A stretch of DNA of 64,000 nucleotides from Vibrio sp. RE88 (GTDB taxonomy: Bacteria > Pseudomonadota > Gammaproteobacteria > Enterobacterales > Vibrionaceae): assembly GCF_013113835.1 (NCBI RefSeq), contig NZ_VTYQ01000003.1:248001-312000 (forward strand), given 5' to 3'. The translations under genes and the position numbers were made by a program. The notes below the pieces were generated by a model that worked only from the letters and a program-made list of their open reading frames with translations, made no database searches and was not told the DNA's origin. Every line of letters starts with the position of its first letter. Positions within the stretch are counted from its first letter, which is position 1. Positions 29,040 through 37,827 of this stretch are shown one piece after another.

Positions 29040-30299
29040 ATGGAAGTGTTAAAAGAAAAGAGTTTGCTAAGCAACATTGGCGTTCAGGTTGTCATCGCCA
29101 TGATTGTAGGTACTGCCGTAGGTGCCTTCATGGGAAACAGCGCTACCGTCTTCGCTCCATTAGGTGCGATTTTTATAAATCTAATCAAAATGCTGGTTAT
29201 TCCTTTGGTCGCCGTAGCCTTGATCTCTGGCGCTGCGGGTTTAGGTAATAGCCAATCTGCTGGTAAAGTGGGCTTAGTCACCTTAGGTTACTTTGGCTTA
29301 ACGTCAGCACTTGCTGTTGCCCTAGCACTGTTTATGGGTGAAGTATTCAAACCAGGCATGGGTATCGATGTTTCAGGCATCGAGGGCATGTTCTCTTCTG
29401 AGTACGCTTCTAAAGGTGAACTACCTTCTTTCTGGGCAACCATCACAGGTATGATCCCAACAAACGTTTTCCAGTCACTGAACGAAGCAAATATACTGCA
29501 AATCCTAGTATTCTGTATGTTCTTTGGTATTGCGATTTCTAAGCAAGCAAAAGAGCGTCGTGACCCAATCATTAACGGCGTAAATTGCATTGTTGATGCA
29601 ATGGTTTGGATGATCAACAAGGTTATGATCATTGCTCCGCTAGGCGTATTTGGCCTGATGGCAGAAGCAGTAGGGACCTTCGGTTTTGGCGCCTTGATGG
29701 TGGTATTCAAACTGTTTGTTGTCTACATCGCTGCAATTCTTATCTTTGGTTTCGTTGCCTACCCTCTTATGGTGCATATTTTCACTAAGACCTCTGCGAA
29801 GAAATTCCTGACAGCAATGAAGAAACCTCAAGCCGTGGCCTTATCTACCGCTTCATCAATGGCAACTCTGCCAGTCACGATGGATACCTGTGAGCATGAG
29901 CTGGGTGTAAGAAACTCGACAGCGTCTTTCGTTCTCCCACTTGGCGCAACGATCAACATGTCAGGTAACGCAATTTACTACGGTTTGGTCGCGATCTTCT
30001 TCGCGCAACTGTTCAACATCGATCTTGGTATGGGCGCGTACATTGCCATCATTATTACCTCGACACTTGGCGCAGTGGGTCAAGCAGGTGTACCTGGCCC
30101 TTCGTTCCTAGTTGTTGCCGTTCTTCTGGCAGCAGGTATCCCTATCGAAGGTCTACCTCTACTGTTCGCTCTTGATCGTATCTTCGACATGATTCGTACT
30201 GCATTGAACATCACAGGCGACGCCGCTTGTGCTGTGATTGTTGATTCACTGATCGAAGAAGAAGCGAAAGAAGCAGAGCTACAAAAGCAGCAAGCTTAA
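29040..30299 (+). CDS. Dicarboxylate/amino acid:cation symporter (DAACS family)
   Basis: A 419-residue sodium- or proton-coupled inner-membrane transporter. The serine-rich hairpin is ALSTASSMATLPVT, followed by GATINMSGNAIYY (TM7 with the NMxxxN-like sodium site) and DRIFDMIRTALNITGDAACA (TM8, substrate-binding Asp and Asn). These place it with GltP/DctA/SstT relatives; glutamate, aspartate or C4-dicarboxylates are likely substrates, but it cannot be narrowed. It is monocistronic, with a palindromic operator candidate upstream and a strong terminator downstream. Confidence 0.9.
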   Translation: MEVLKEKSLLSNIGVQVVIAMIVGTAVGAFMGNSATVFAPLGAIFINLIKMLVIPLVAVALISGAAGLGNSQSAGKVGLVTLGYFGLTSALAVALALFMGEVFKPGMGIDVSGIEGMFSSEYASKGELPSFWATITGMIPTNVFQSLNEANILQILVFCMFFGIAISKQAKERRDPIINGVNCIVDAMVWMINKVMIIAPLGVFGLMAEAVGTFGFGALMVVFKLFVVYIAAILIFGFVAYPLMVHIFTKTSAKKFLTAMKKPQAVALSTASSMATLPVTMDTCEHELGVRNSTASFVLPLGATINMSGNAIYYGLVAIFFAQLFNIDLGMGAYIAIIITSTLGAVGQAGVPGPSFLVVAVLLAAGIPIEGLPLLFALDRIFDMIRTALNITGDAACAVIVDSLIEEEAKEAELQKQQA

Positions 30300-30318
30300 T
30301 CGCTGATTTCAGATAATA

Positions 30319-30351
30319 AAAAGCCCGGCTAGTAACATAGCCGGGCTTTTT
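30319..30351. terminator. Bidirectional terminator between symporter and small porin genes
   Basis: A perfect 13-bp stem, arms 30319-30331 and 30338-30350, with a 6-nt loop and A/T runs on both sides. It serves both converging genes. Confidence 0.93.
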
Positions 30352-30364
30352 CGTGATGTGTCTA

Positions 30365-30862
30365 TTACAAGAAGTGGAAGGTCGCGTTTAGCGAGAAGTT
30401 TTTCACATCGTCTTCTTTCATGTTGAATACGCTGTAGCTCGCGCCCAGAGAAATAGGACCCATTACAAAGTATTCCGCACCCACACCGTACATTACGTCG
30501 ATCTCATCTTCTTTGAAGCCACCGCTGCCTTTTAGATCGTACGAGTGCAAACCACCTTTCGCATATACATGCAGAGGACCAAAGTCTAGGCTTGGCTTAG
30601 CAGCGAAGTAAATTGTTGAACCTTCAAGGTTCGCGCGAGTAACACCACCGTAATTCACATTGTCAAAGTCACCTAGGTTTTGGTAACCCGCTTCAAGACC
30701 AATTAATGGTAGGATTCCCGTACCTACGTGAACATTGTACGAAGTAGAAGACTCACCACCTAAGTCTGCTTGACCTACACTTGCACTGCCGTAGATCCAT
30801 GAGTCCGCTGATGCTGTTGCTGATGCACCCAATAATGCTAGTGCGAGTAGTGTCTTTTTCAT
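30365..30862 (-). CDS. Small outer-membrane beta-barrel protein
   Basis: A 165-residue precursor with signal peptide MKKTLLALALLGASATASA. The mature part alternates polar and hydrophobic residues in about eight strands and ends in a C-terminal aromatic (NATFHFL region), typical of OmpW/OmpA-type eight-stranded barrels inserted by BAM. GVGAEYFVMGPISLGASY resembles the equivalent segment of the other small barrel at 35480, on the far side of hrpA, suggesting paralogy. No specific function can be assigned. Confidence 0.8.
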   Translation of the reverse strand: MKKTLLALALLGASATASADSWIYGSASVGQADLGGESSTSYNVHVGTGILPLIGLEAGYQNLGDFDNVNYGGVTRANLEGSTIYFAAKPSLDFGPLHVYAKGGLHSYDLKGSGGFKEDEIDVMYGVGAEYFVMGPISLGASYSVFNMKEDDVKNFSLNATFHFL

Positions 30863-30964
30863 ATTAACCTTCTTTATTTTCCCTTAGCAGAAGCTGCCGC
30901 GGCAATCCTCTGCCAATCTCAGTCAAAATTTTGTTATGTTTAAATTTTTATGCAATTTATATAC

Positions 30965-33900
30965 CTAACAATCGTCAATCGCGTTCTTCACACGTTTGTC
31001 CGATACCGGATACGGCGTACCTAACTGCTGAGCAAAATAGCTGACGCGCAGTTCCTCAAGCATCCAACGTACTTCTTTGACGTTGTCTGGTACGGCCATT
31101 CCTTTAGGAATTTTGTTGAGCAATTCTTTATAGTCATTGGCTACTGATTCAATCTTCAGCATATGCAGACGGTCCTTGTTAGGATCGATCGGCAATTTTT
31201 CCATACGACGCTCAATCGCTTTCATGTAACGCAATATATCTGGAAGACGTTTCCAGCCACACTCCGTTGCAAATCCTTTGAAGATCAGTCCTTCAATCTG
31301 AGCTTTGATATCTGACAAAGCAAAAGCCATTGTGAAGTCTATCTTACCCTTTAGCTTCTTATTAATACTGAACGCGGTCGTCAAAATTGTCTCAACTTGT
31401 TTCGCAATCTCAACAACGGTGTCGCCGAGTTCCGCTCGAACGTGTTCTTTCAACTGCTCGAACTGCTCAGGCTGCCATACTAGGCCGCCTTTCTCTTCAA
31501 TCAACTTGTCGACACCACATGCGATACAGTCATCAATCAGGTCGAGTACTTTTCCATAAGGGTTAAAGTAAAGACCCAGCTTAGACTTGTTCGGCAAATT
31601 GCTATGCAGATATTTAATCGGAGACGGCACGTTAAGCAAAATCAAACGACGCTGACCCGCTCTCATCGCTGAAACCTGCTCTTGCTCTGTCTCGTAGAGC
31701 TTTATTTCAACACTGTCTTTGCTATCTACAATCGCCGGATACGCTTTAACATCGTAACCGCCACGTTTCTGTTGATACACTTTCGGCAGCTCACCAAAGC
31801 TCCAAGTATGAAGACCTTGCTGCTCGATATCGTCATCTGCAACTTTCGACAGGGTTTCCTGAACCTTGTCTTTCAGGCTTTCTTTAAGCTCATGAAGATC
31901 GCGATTTTCTTTCAGCTTTCGGTTTCTATGGTCTACTGCACGGAATGTCACCTTGAGGTGATCATGAACCTGATCCATGTTCCAATCATCGCGTAACACT
32001 TCCACACCCGTCATACGACGCAGCTCTTTTTCCAGAGCGTCAAGTAAAGGGGCTTCCATTGGCGTGGCACGAGCTAAAAACGCGTCAGCGTAGTTCGGCG
32101 CAGGTACGAAGTTCTTACGAATCGTCTTAGGCAGCGACTTGATCAGGCTAACGACCAATTCATGACGCAGCCCCGGAATTTGCCAGTCAAACCCGGCTTG
32201 TTCAACCTGATTCAATATAGGCAGAGGTAAGTGAACAGTCACACCGTCATTGTCTTCACCCGGTTCAAACTGGTAACTCAGTTTCAGTTTGAGGCCATTT
32301 TGGTGCCAGAAGTTAGGGTAATCCAGATCCGTAACGTGGCTCGCGTCACCCTTAAACAACATCTCTTTTTCAAAGTTCAGTAGTTCGCTGTTCTCTTTAG
32401 ACGCTTTCTTCCACCAAGTATCAAAATGGCGGCCTGAGACTACTTCTGTCCCGACTCGTTGATCATAAAAATCTGCCAACTCATCATCATCGACCAAAAT
32501 GTCACGACGACGGGACTTGTGCTCCAGCTCTTCCACTTCTTGTAGCAGCTTACGATTCTTTTTGAAGAACGCGTGCTTGGTATCCCATTCACCTTCAACA
32601 AGGGCGCTGCGGATAAAGATTTCTCGACTCACCGTCGCGTCAATACTGCCGTAATTCACCAGACGCTTAGGCACAATCGGGATGCCATATAGCATCACTT
32701 TTTCGTGTGCCATGACAGCTGCGCGCTTTTTCGACCAGTGAGGTTCACTGTAACTGCGTTTGATGAGGTGCTTGGCCAGCGGTTCAATCCATTCAGGTTG
32801 GATCTTGGCAATAATGCGCCCCCATAGCTTCGAGGTTTCCACCAGCTCGGCTGACACAATCCATTTCGGCTGTTTCTTAAACAAACCTGAAGCAGGGAAA
32901 ATATGGAATCTCGCGTTACGCGCACCTTGGTACTCATTTTTCTCTTGGTCTTTCATACCAACATGGGAGAGCAACCCGACCAAAATCGCGCTGTGAGTAC
33001 CTTGATAACTAGCAGGTTCATCATTGAGCTTGAAATCCATTTCACGCATAGACTGGTGAATCTGGAAATAGACATCCTGCCACTCACGCACTCGCAAGTA
33101 GTTTAGGTAATCTTGCTTACATTGTTTGCGGAACTGGTTCCCGGTCAATGCCTTTTGCTGCTTCTGAACGTAATCCCATAAGTTAACAAACGTCAGGAAA
33201 TCCGATTCTTCATGGAAGAAGCGCTTGTGTTTATCATCCGACGATTGCTGTTTGTCGCTCGGCCTTTCTCTAGGGTCCTGAATAGACAGCGCTGAAGCAA
33301 TAACCATCACTTCTTTCAACGCGCCGTATTTTGGCGCTTCAAGAACCATACGAGCCAAACGAGGGTCAATCGGCAGACGGGCCAACTGGCGACCAATCGA
33401 GGTCAGACGCTTTTTAGGATCTTTCGCATTTTCATTAATGGCACCCAGCTCTTCCAGAAGTCGCACACCATCTTGAATATTGCGCTTATCAGGTGCTTCA
33501 ACGAACGGGAACGCTTGAATGTCGCCTAAACCCAGCGCTGTCATCTGGAGAATAACCGACGCTAGGTTGGTGCGAAGAATTTCTGGATCCGTAAACTCTG
33601 GTCGAGATTCAAAATCATCTTCCGAATACAAACGAATACAGATACCTTCCTCAACACGACCACAACGACCTTTACGCTGGTTCGCACTCGCTTGAGAAAC
33701 TGGTTCAATCGGCAGACGTTGTACCTTGGTACGATAGCTGTAGCGACTGATACGCGCCGTACCCGGGTCGATGACATACTTGATGCCCGGTACTGTCAGA
33801 GAGGTTTCAGCAACGTTGGTCGCCAATACGATTCGACGTCCTGCATGAGGTTGGAAAATTTTGTTCTGTTCACCCGCTGAGAGACGTGCATACAAGGGTA

Positions 33901-34915
33901 CAATTTCAGTGCTTTTTAGATTGCGCTTTGCTAGCGCGTCAGCAGTATCGCGAATTTCTCGTTCACCGTTCATGAAGATCAGGATGTCACCCAACCCTTC
34001 ATCACACAGCTCATCAACTGCGTCAAAAATACCTTCTAACTGATCGCGATCGACGTCATCGTCACCACGTAGTGGACGGTAACGTGTTTCTACCGGATAA
34101 GTACGGCCAGACACTTCGATGATAGGCGCGTCACTAAAGTGTTTCGAGAATCGCTCAGGGTCAATGGTCGCCGAAGTGATGATCACTTTCAGATCCGGGC
34201 GACGCGGCAAAAGCTCTTTGAGATAGCCGAGAATAAAATCGATGTTGAGACTGCGCTCGTGCGCCTCATCGATAATGATGGTGTCGTACTGATTTAAGAA
34301 ACGATCGTGCTGGATTTCAGCCAGCAAGATACCGTCAGTCATCAGTTTGATTTGAGTATTGTCTGAAATCTGATCGTTAAATCGAACTTTATAACCTACA
34401 AACTCACCCAGCTTGGTTTCCATTTCTTCAGCGATACGATTCGCCACCGAACGAGCTGCAAGACGTCTTGGCTGAGTATGACCAATCAAGCCATACTGAC
34501 CACGCCCGAGTTCGGCACAAATCTTTGGCAACTGAGTGGTTTTACCTGAGCCTGTTTCACCGGCAACGATAACCACTTGGTTGTTTTCTATCGCCTCTGC
34601 AATGTCATCTCTTTTCTGACTAACAGGCAGTATTTCTGGATATTCAATGGTGGGCTTATAGCTGGCTCTTTGCTCTACATCCATCATGGATTTGGCAATA
34701 TCCAATGCAATTTCGTCAAACACAGCATGACGAGACGCTTCTTTCTTTATTTTACTCGCGCCTGAAATGCGCTTGCTCAGACGAAATCTGTCTTTGAGCA
34801 TGCACTGATTCAATGCCTTGCGAAGAGAGGCGGCGTTATTAGCCTGCCCTTTTTCTTCAGAGGCGGGATTTTTTTCTGGCTGTGACGAAGTCAAAGCGTT
34901 ACCTATTCTTTTCAC
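30965..34915 (-). CDS. hrpA: ATP-dependent RNA helicase HrpA (DEAH box)
   Basis: A 1316-residue DEAH helicase, close to the size of E. coli HrpA (about 1300). Walker A GETGSGKTTQLP is near residue 120, the DEAH box IIDEAHERSLN near 215, SAT motif ITSATID near 248, and motif VI QRKGRCGRVEEG near 415; helicase-associated and OB-fold domains plus the long HrpA C-terminal region follow. HrpA acts in mRNA processing and in rescue of stalled, collided ribosomes. The ATG at 34915 has no clear ribosome-binding site; a TTG at 34894, spaced behind AGGT, may be the true start. Confidence 0.95.
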   Translation of the reverse strand: MKRIGNALTSSQPEKNPASEEKGQANNAASLRKALNQCMLKDRFRLSKRISGASKIKKEASRHAVFDEIALDIAKSMMDVEQRASYKPTIEYPEILPVSQKRDDIAEAIENNQVVIVAGETGSGKTTQLPKICAELGRGQYGLIGHTQPRRLAARSVANRIAEEMETKLGEFVGYKVRFNDQISDNTQIKLMTDGILLAEIQHDRFLNQYDTIIIDEAHERSLNIDFILGYLKELLPRRPDLKVIITSATIDPERFSKHFSDAPIIEVSGRTYPVETRYRPLRGDDDVDRDQLEGIFDAVDELCDEGLGDILIFMNGEREIRDTADALAKRNLKSTEIVPLYARLSAGEQNKIFQPHAGRRIVLATNVAETSLTVPGIKYVIDPGTARISRYSYRTKVQRLPIEPVSQASANQRKGRCGRVEEGICIRLYSEDDFESRPEFTDPEILRTNLASVILQMTALGLGDIQAFPFVEAPDKRNIQDGVRLLEELGAINENAKDPKKRLTSIGRQLARLPIDPRLARMVLEAPKYGALKEVMVIASALSIQDPRERPSDKQQSSDDKHKRFFHEESDFLTFVNLWDYVQKQQKALTGNQFRKQCKQDYLNYLRVREWQDVYFQIHQSMREMDFKLNDEPASYQGTHSAILVGLLSHVGMKDQEKNEYQGARNARFHIFPASGLFKKQPKWIVSAELVETSKLWGRIIAKIQPEWIEPLAKHLIKRSYSEPHWSKKRAAVMAHEKVMLYGIPIVPKRLVNYGSIDATVSREIFIRSALVEGEWDTKHAFFKKNRKLLQEVEELEHKSRRRDILVDDDELADFYDQRVGTEVVSGRHFDTWWKKASKENSELLNFEKEMLFKGDASHVTDLDYPNFWHQNGLKLKLSYQFEPGEDNDGVTVHLPLPILNQVEQAGFDWQIPGLRHELVVSLIKSLPKTIRKNFVPAPNYADAFLARATPMEAPLLDALEKELRRMTGVEVLRDDWNMDQVHDHLKVTFRAVDHRNRKLKENRDLHELKESLKDKVQETLSKVADDDIEQQGLHTWSFGELPKVYQQKRGGYDVKAYPAIVDSKDSVEIKLYETEQEQVSAMRAGQRRLILLNVPSPIKYLHSNLPNKSKLGLYFNPYGKVLDLIDDCIACGVDKLIEEKGGLVWQPEQFEQLKEHVRAELGDTVVEIAKQVETILTTAFSINKKLKGKIDFTMAFALSDIKAQIEGLIFKGFATECGWKRLPDILRYMKAIERRMEKLPIDPNKDRLHMLKIESVANDYKELLNKIPKGMAVPDNVKEVRWMLEELRVSYFAQQLGTPYPVSDKRVKNAIDDC

Positions 34916-35123
34916 TACATAAAACTGTCGCGGATTGTATCACAGTCGCTATGGCAAATGTCTCAATGCGCAAAGCAAATTTTCCGTCAAAGCCAAGCCT
35001 GATTTTGCTGTAATCAAAGCCCAAAATTGCCAACAGATTTAGTTATTAACCCCAAATTTGGTGCTAATACCCTGTATTTTATGAAATTTATATAATCAGA
35101 AAATAATAAGTTTAGCGTGATTT

Positions 35124-35147
35124 ATAACAAGCTTATCGCCTTGTTAT
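35124..35147 (+). repeat. Inverted repeat upstream of the 58-residue gene
   Basis: ATAACAAG (35124-35131) and CTTGTTAT (35140-35147) form a perfect 8-bp inverted repeat with an 8-nt spacer. The 340-bp gap 34916-35255 holds this, a second hairpin and the hrpA promoter region. It could be an operator or a leader hairpin. Confidence 0.4.
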
Positions 35148-35190
35148 GTCTAATACCCTGCCTTGTTCCATTCTATGCCTCGTCCAAATG

Positions 35191-35217
35191 AGGTCACGAA
35201 CGTTCATCTCGTGACCT
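35191..35217 (+). other. Hairpin in the leader of the 58-residue gene
   Basis: AGGTCACGA (35191-35199) pairs perfectly with TCGTGACCT (35209-35217) around a 9-nt loop. No T run follows, so it does not look like a terminator. It ends 38 nt before the small gene's start and could be a leader regulatory structure. Confidence 0.45.
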
Positions 35218-35255
35218 TAGTTATAACGTCTGTCTGATTACGAAAAAGGCATTTT

Positions 35256-35432
35256 ATGTTCAACGACGAAACACAAGATGTACTCGACTGTATTGTGGCA
35301 TTGCAGCCAAGGGGGCGCAGAAGAAAGCGCAATACAATCAGCGTTGATAAACGCAAGCAGCTGGAAGAACTGAAGTTCCAGCTAAACATGGATCGTCTGG
35401 AAAGGAATGAGCTTCCTTACAACTTCAGCTAA
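35256..35432 (+). CDS. Small basic protein of unknown function, 58 residues
   Basis: ATG 35256 is preceded by AAAAAGG at good spacing. The protein starts MFNDETQDVLDCIVAL, has the arginine/lysine patch RGRRRKR (residues 19-25) and ends in a predicted helix, KRKQLEELKFQLNMDRLERN. There is no signal peptide. The basic patch suggests nucleic-acid contact but no family was recognised. It lies 47 bp ahead of the outer-membrane barrel gene and may share its transcript. Good ribosome-binding site and lack of overlap with any other gene argue that it is real. Confidence 0.65.
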   Translation: MFNDETQDVLDCIVALQPRGRRRKRNTISVDKRKQLEELKFQLNMDRLERNELPYNFS

Positions 35433-35479
35433 TTACACCAATAAACCTTTATTTAGATACATTTAAGAGAAAGTTAATC

Positions 35480-35959
35480 ATGAAATTGAAAACCGTCATC
35501 CTCCCTATCACAGCGCTTCTTTTCGCCGGTCAAGTTATGGCAAACCCTTACATCGGTGCGAGCTTTTTGTACTCAGATTACCAAGTTAAAAACGACGATC
35601 TGGATCTGAGCGACACAAACAGTGGTTACAACCTTTACGCAGGCTACGCGATTAACTCACTGCTTTCTGTGGAAGCGGGTTACGCTGACTTTGTTGATAC
35701 CAACAAAGACTTAGAGCACATCTACTCAAATGCTTGGCTAGCAAGCGCTAAATTGACTCTACCTATCACTATTTTCGATATTTACGGCCGTTTAGGTGTG
35801 GGTCACTTCCAAAACAACATCAAAGACAGCGATGACATCTACTACGGTGTCGGTGCCGGTGTAAAATTAGGCCCTGCACGTATTGCTCTTGAATACACAC
35901 AATACGAAGCAAAAGTGGTTGAAAACAGCTATGCACTGAGCGCTGAATTCCACTTCTAA
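35480..35959 (+). CDS. Small outer-membrane beta-barrel protein
   Basis: A 159-residue precursor with signal peptide ending QVMA, then NPYIGASFLYSDYQ as first strand. Eight amphipathic strands can be traced and the protein ends SAEFHF with the terminal Phe needed for BAM recognition. YYGVGAGVKLGPARIALEYT parallels the barrel at 30365. AGAGAAAG precedes the ATG. It probably forms one unit with the 58-residue gene and ends at a hairpin. Function unknown; OmpA/OmpW-like barrels often act as adhesins, stabilisers or small-molecule pores. Confidence 0.8.
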   Translation: MKLKTVILPITALLFAGQVMANPYIGASFLYSDYQVKNDDLDLSDTNSGYNLYAGYAINSLLSVEAGYADFVDTNKDLEHIYSNAWLASAKLTLPITIFDIYGRLGVGHFQNNIKDSDDIYYGVGAGVKLGPARIALEYTQYEAKVVENSYALSAEFHF

Positions 35960-35966
35960 AACGCAA

Positions 35967-35998
35967 AAAGCCGTTAGCGAATCATCACTAACGGCTTT
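35967..35998. terminator. Bidirectional terminator between two outer-membrane protein genes
   Basis: An 11-bp stem, arms 35967-35977 and 35988-35998, with a 10-nt loop. The minus strand has five T after it; the plus strand has a weaker T tract. It closes both converging genes. Confidence 0.8.
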
Positions 35999-36011
35999 AT
36001 CTATCTTTCGA

Positions 36012-37337
36012 TTAAAAATCGAACTGAACGTAAATTGTGTTGTAGTTACTGCCACCTTTAATCCGGCCATACTGAGAAGCTTGCTCAAATATCGCGCTGC
36101 GGTGATGGAGCGAGTACCCTACCCACATATTGTCCAAATCTCGATTATTGATCAGATCACCCACATTCACGTCGAATGAGAAATCTAAATAGTTCAACAA
36201 ATTACTCGCGTTATATCCCTTGGAGTCCATTTCAGTCTGCTCAATGTAGGTAATGCTATCAATGAACGACATACCCTCGGCAACGCCAAATCGCCACTGA
36301 GTGGGCCAGTTAAAGGTATAGTAAGCCTTAATCGCCGCAACATACTCCGTACTGGCAGATTGCACATCTGAAGACCAGTGATGAACAATACCCGGTGTAA
36401 AATAGATGTCCAACGGCACACCAAACAATTCATCTGTCAGTGGGTGTCCATAGAAGAAAGAGGTCATCTGGTTGTTGTAAGGATCTTTCTCTGTATTGAG
36501 CTTCATGATATCGCCGATGTTAGACGGCGTTGCCCAACCATGCGCTATTCGGAAATAGCGTTTGTTCTTGAGCTCAGACTTCGGTGCTTTTGACTTGTCG
36601 TTGAAGAAACCAAAACCAATGTAAAATTCCCCCTGATAACGGTCTTCAACCGTACTGGAGTGATACGCATTGTTATCCAAGCGAGTTACGCTGGTGGAAC
36701 CGAGCAAATAAAGATTGGAATAAACATGATAACGTGCATCGATTCCCACATTCAGATCCACGCCACCACCGACATTTTCTTTAGTGACATCTGAGAAGGT
36801 GTAATACTGGCTATTAAAGTCGGCGTCTTTGTAACGCAGGCGCGCATGTGGCTTAAGTTCCCAGTCCCCATATTCAAACTCGCCTGAGATACTCAAGTTG
36901 CTGTGAAAACGAAACTCATCATCCGTCATCAATTCAGCATCAAGATACCAATCGTCATCGAGGAAATAGCGTAGCTGGCCACCAAAGTCGACGGCGTCTC
37001 CTCCATTCGAGTTTTGCTCTGAAGAAGGAATATCAACAAATCGCAGCCGCATCAATGCACTTAACTGAAAAGCTTCATCCTCTGGCTTATAAAGATAAGC
37101 TCCGCCCTGCAAGCCTTCGACAAACACATGCTCGTTCTCGAAATACATCATCGGTACAAACGTACCAACCGTCTGGTCATTATTACCCGTGTAAAAAGGG
37201 ATAGACGCCATACGATAGACAGCCGCAATACCCCAATCCTGTTCACTGATGCTGGTTTCTTCTTCGGCTGTTGCAGAAAAACTGATTGCACTCGCGGCCA
37301 ACATCGTCAGTGCCAACTGTCTATTTATATTAATCAT
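36012..37337 (-). CDS. MipA/OmpV-like outer-membrane protein with extra C-terminal barrel-like half
   Basis: ATG 37337 gives 441 residues with a signal peptide ending ISFSATA; the upstream TTG extension is dropped. The first half (WGIAAVYRMASIPFYTG, FVPMMYFENEHVFVEG) is MipA/OmpV-like, a family of about 250 residues. The remaining 190 residues begin around YFRIAHGWATPSNIGDIM and end GSNYNTIYVQFDF; GYSLHHRSAIFEQ near the end is reminiscent of the His-Ser region of PagL-like lipid A deacylases. The whole is rich in amphipathic strands and ends in Phe. A tandem or fused barrel is inferred, not proven. Confidence 0.65.
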   Translation of the reverse strand: MININRQLALTMLAASAISFSATAEEETSISEQDWGIAAVYRMASIPFYTGNNDQTVGTFVPMMYFENEHVFVEGLQGGAYLYKPEDEAFQLSALMRLRFVDIPSSEQNSNGGDAVDFGGQLRYFLDDDWYLDAELMTDDEFRFHSNLSISGEFEYGDWELKPHARLRYKDADFNSQYYTFSDVTKENVGGGVDLNVGIDARYHVYSNLYLLGSTSVTRLDNNAYHSSTVEDRYQGEFYIGFGFFNDKSKAPKSELKNKRYFRIAHGWATPSNIGDIMKLNTEKDPYNNQMTSFFYGHPLTDELFGVPLDIYFTPGIVHHWSSDVQSASTEYVAAIKAYYTFNWPTQWRFGVAEGMSFIDSITYIEQTEMDSKGYNASNLLNYLDFSFDVNVGDLINNRDLDNMWVGYSLHHRSAIFEQASQYGRIKGGSNYNTIYVQFDF

Positions 37338-37455
37338 TTTTTGTCCAAAACTGACTGAACGACTCAAATTCTCATCAATCGATAAAGTTAATACTTATCT
37401 TTAAGCTCAATTCACCGTTAATATAAGAGTATATGTTCGCCTAAATCCAATAATT

Positions 37456-37827
37456 GTGAAAGCATCAGATTTAAAGAAACTACTCGACTCCCTTCCTGAA
37501 GGCCAAAACCCTAACATTGTCACGGGTGAAGAATGGCTGCCCGAACGGTTGGTCAATACTCACCTAGACGATGAGATGCTGTTTTTGGAGTTTGATAACG
37601 CACCGGAAGAAGCCCAAGGTGAAGAGGAAGGACGCGGTTTTGTCGAGCATGAAGTTGACATGATTCGTAAACGATTCGAACAAATTCTTGACGAAAGCTC
37701 CGATACAAAAACCAAAGCAGATGCTATGCTGGCCCTCTTTCTTATGGGTCATGAGATGTCGAGCTCCGAGATCATCGAAATCATGGAAGACCCTGAAGTA
37801 CCTAAGGATCCAACAGAGAACCAATGA
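37456..37827 (+). CDS. Acidic cytoplasmic protein of unknown function
   Basis: A 123-residue very acidic protein beginning at GTG 37456; no ribosome-binding site is evident and no in-frame ATG lies upstream. It has no signal peptide or membrane segment. It is mostly helical, with glutamate-rich stretches (APEEAQGEEEGRG) and a C-terminal SSSEIIEIMEDPEVP. No family was recognised. Its stop overlaps the phosphatase start in an ATGA, so the two proteins are probably made together and may work together. Confidence 0.7.
   Translation: MKASDLKKLLDSLPEGQNPNIVTGEEWLPERLVNTHLDDEMLFLEFDNAPEEAQGEEEGRGFVEHEVDMIRKRFEQILDESSDTKTKADAMLALFLMGHEMSSSEIIEIMEDPEVPKDPTENQ

Noticed and set aside
31682-31996. 104-codon plus-strand frame antisense to hrpA
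   Set aside because: It lies wholly inside a conserved helicase gene and has no start signal.
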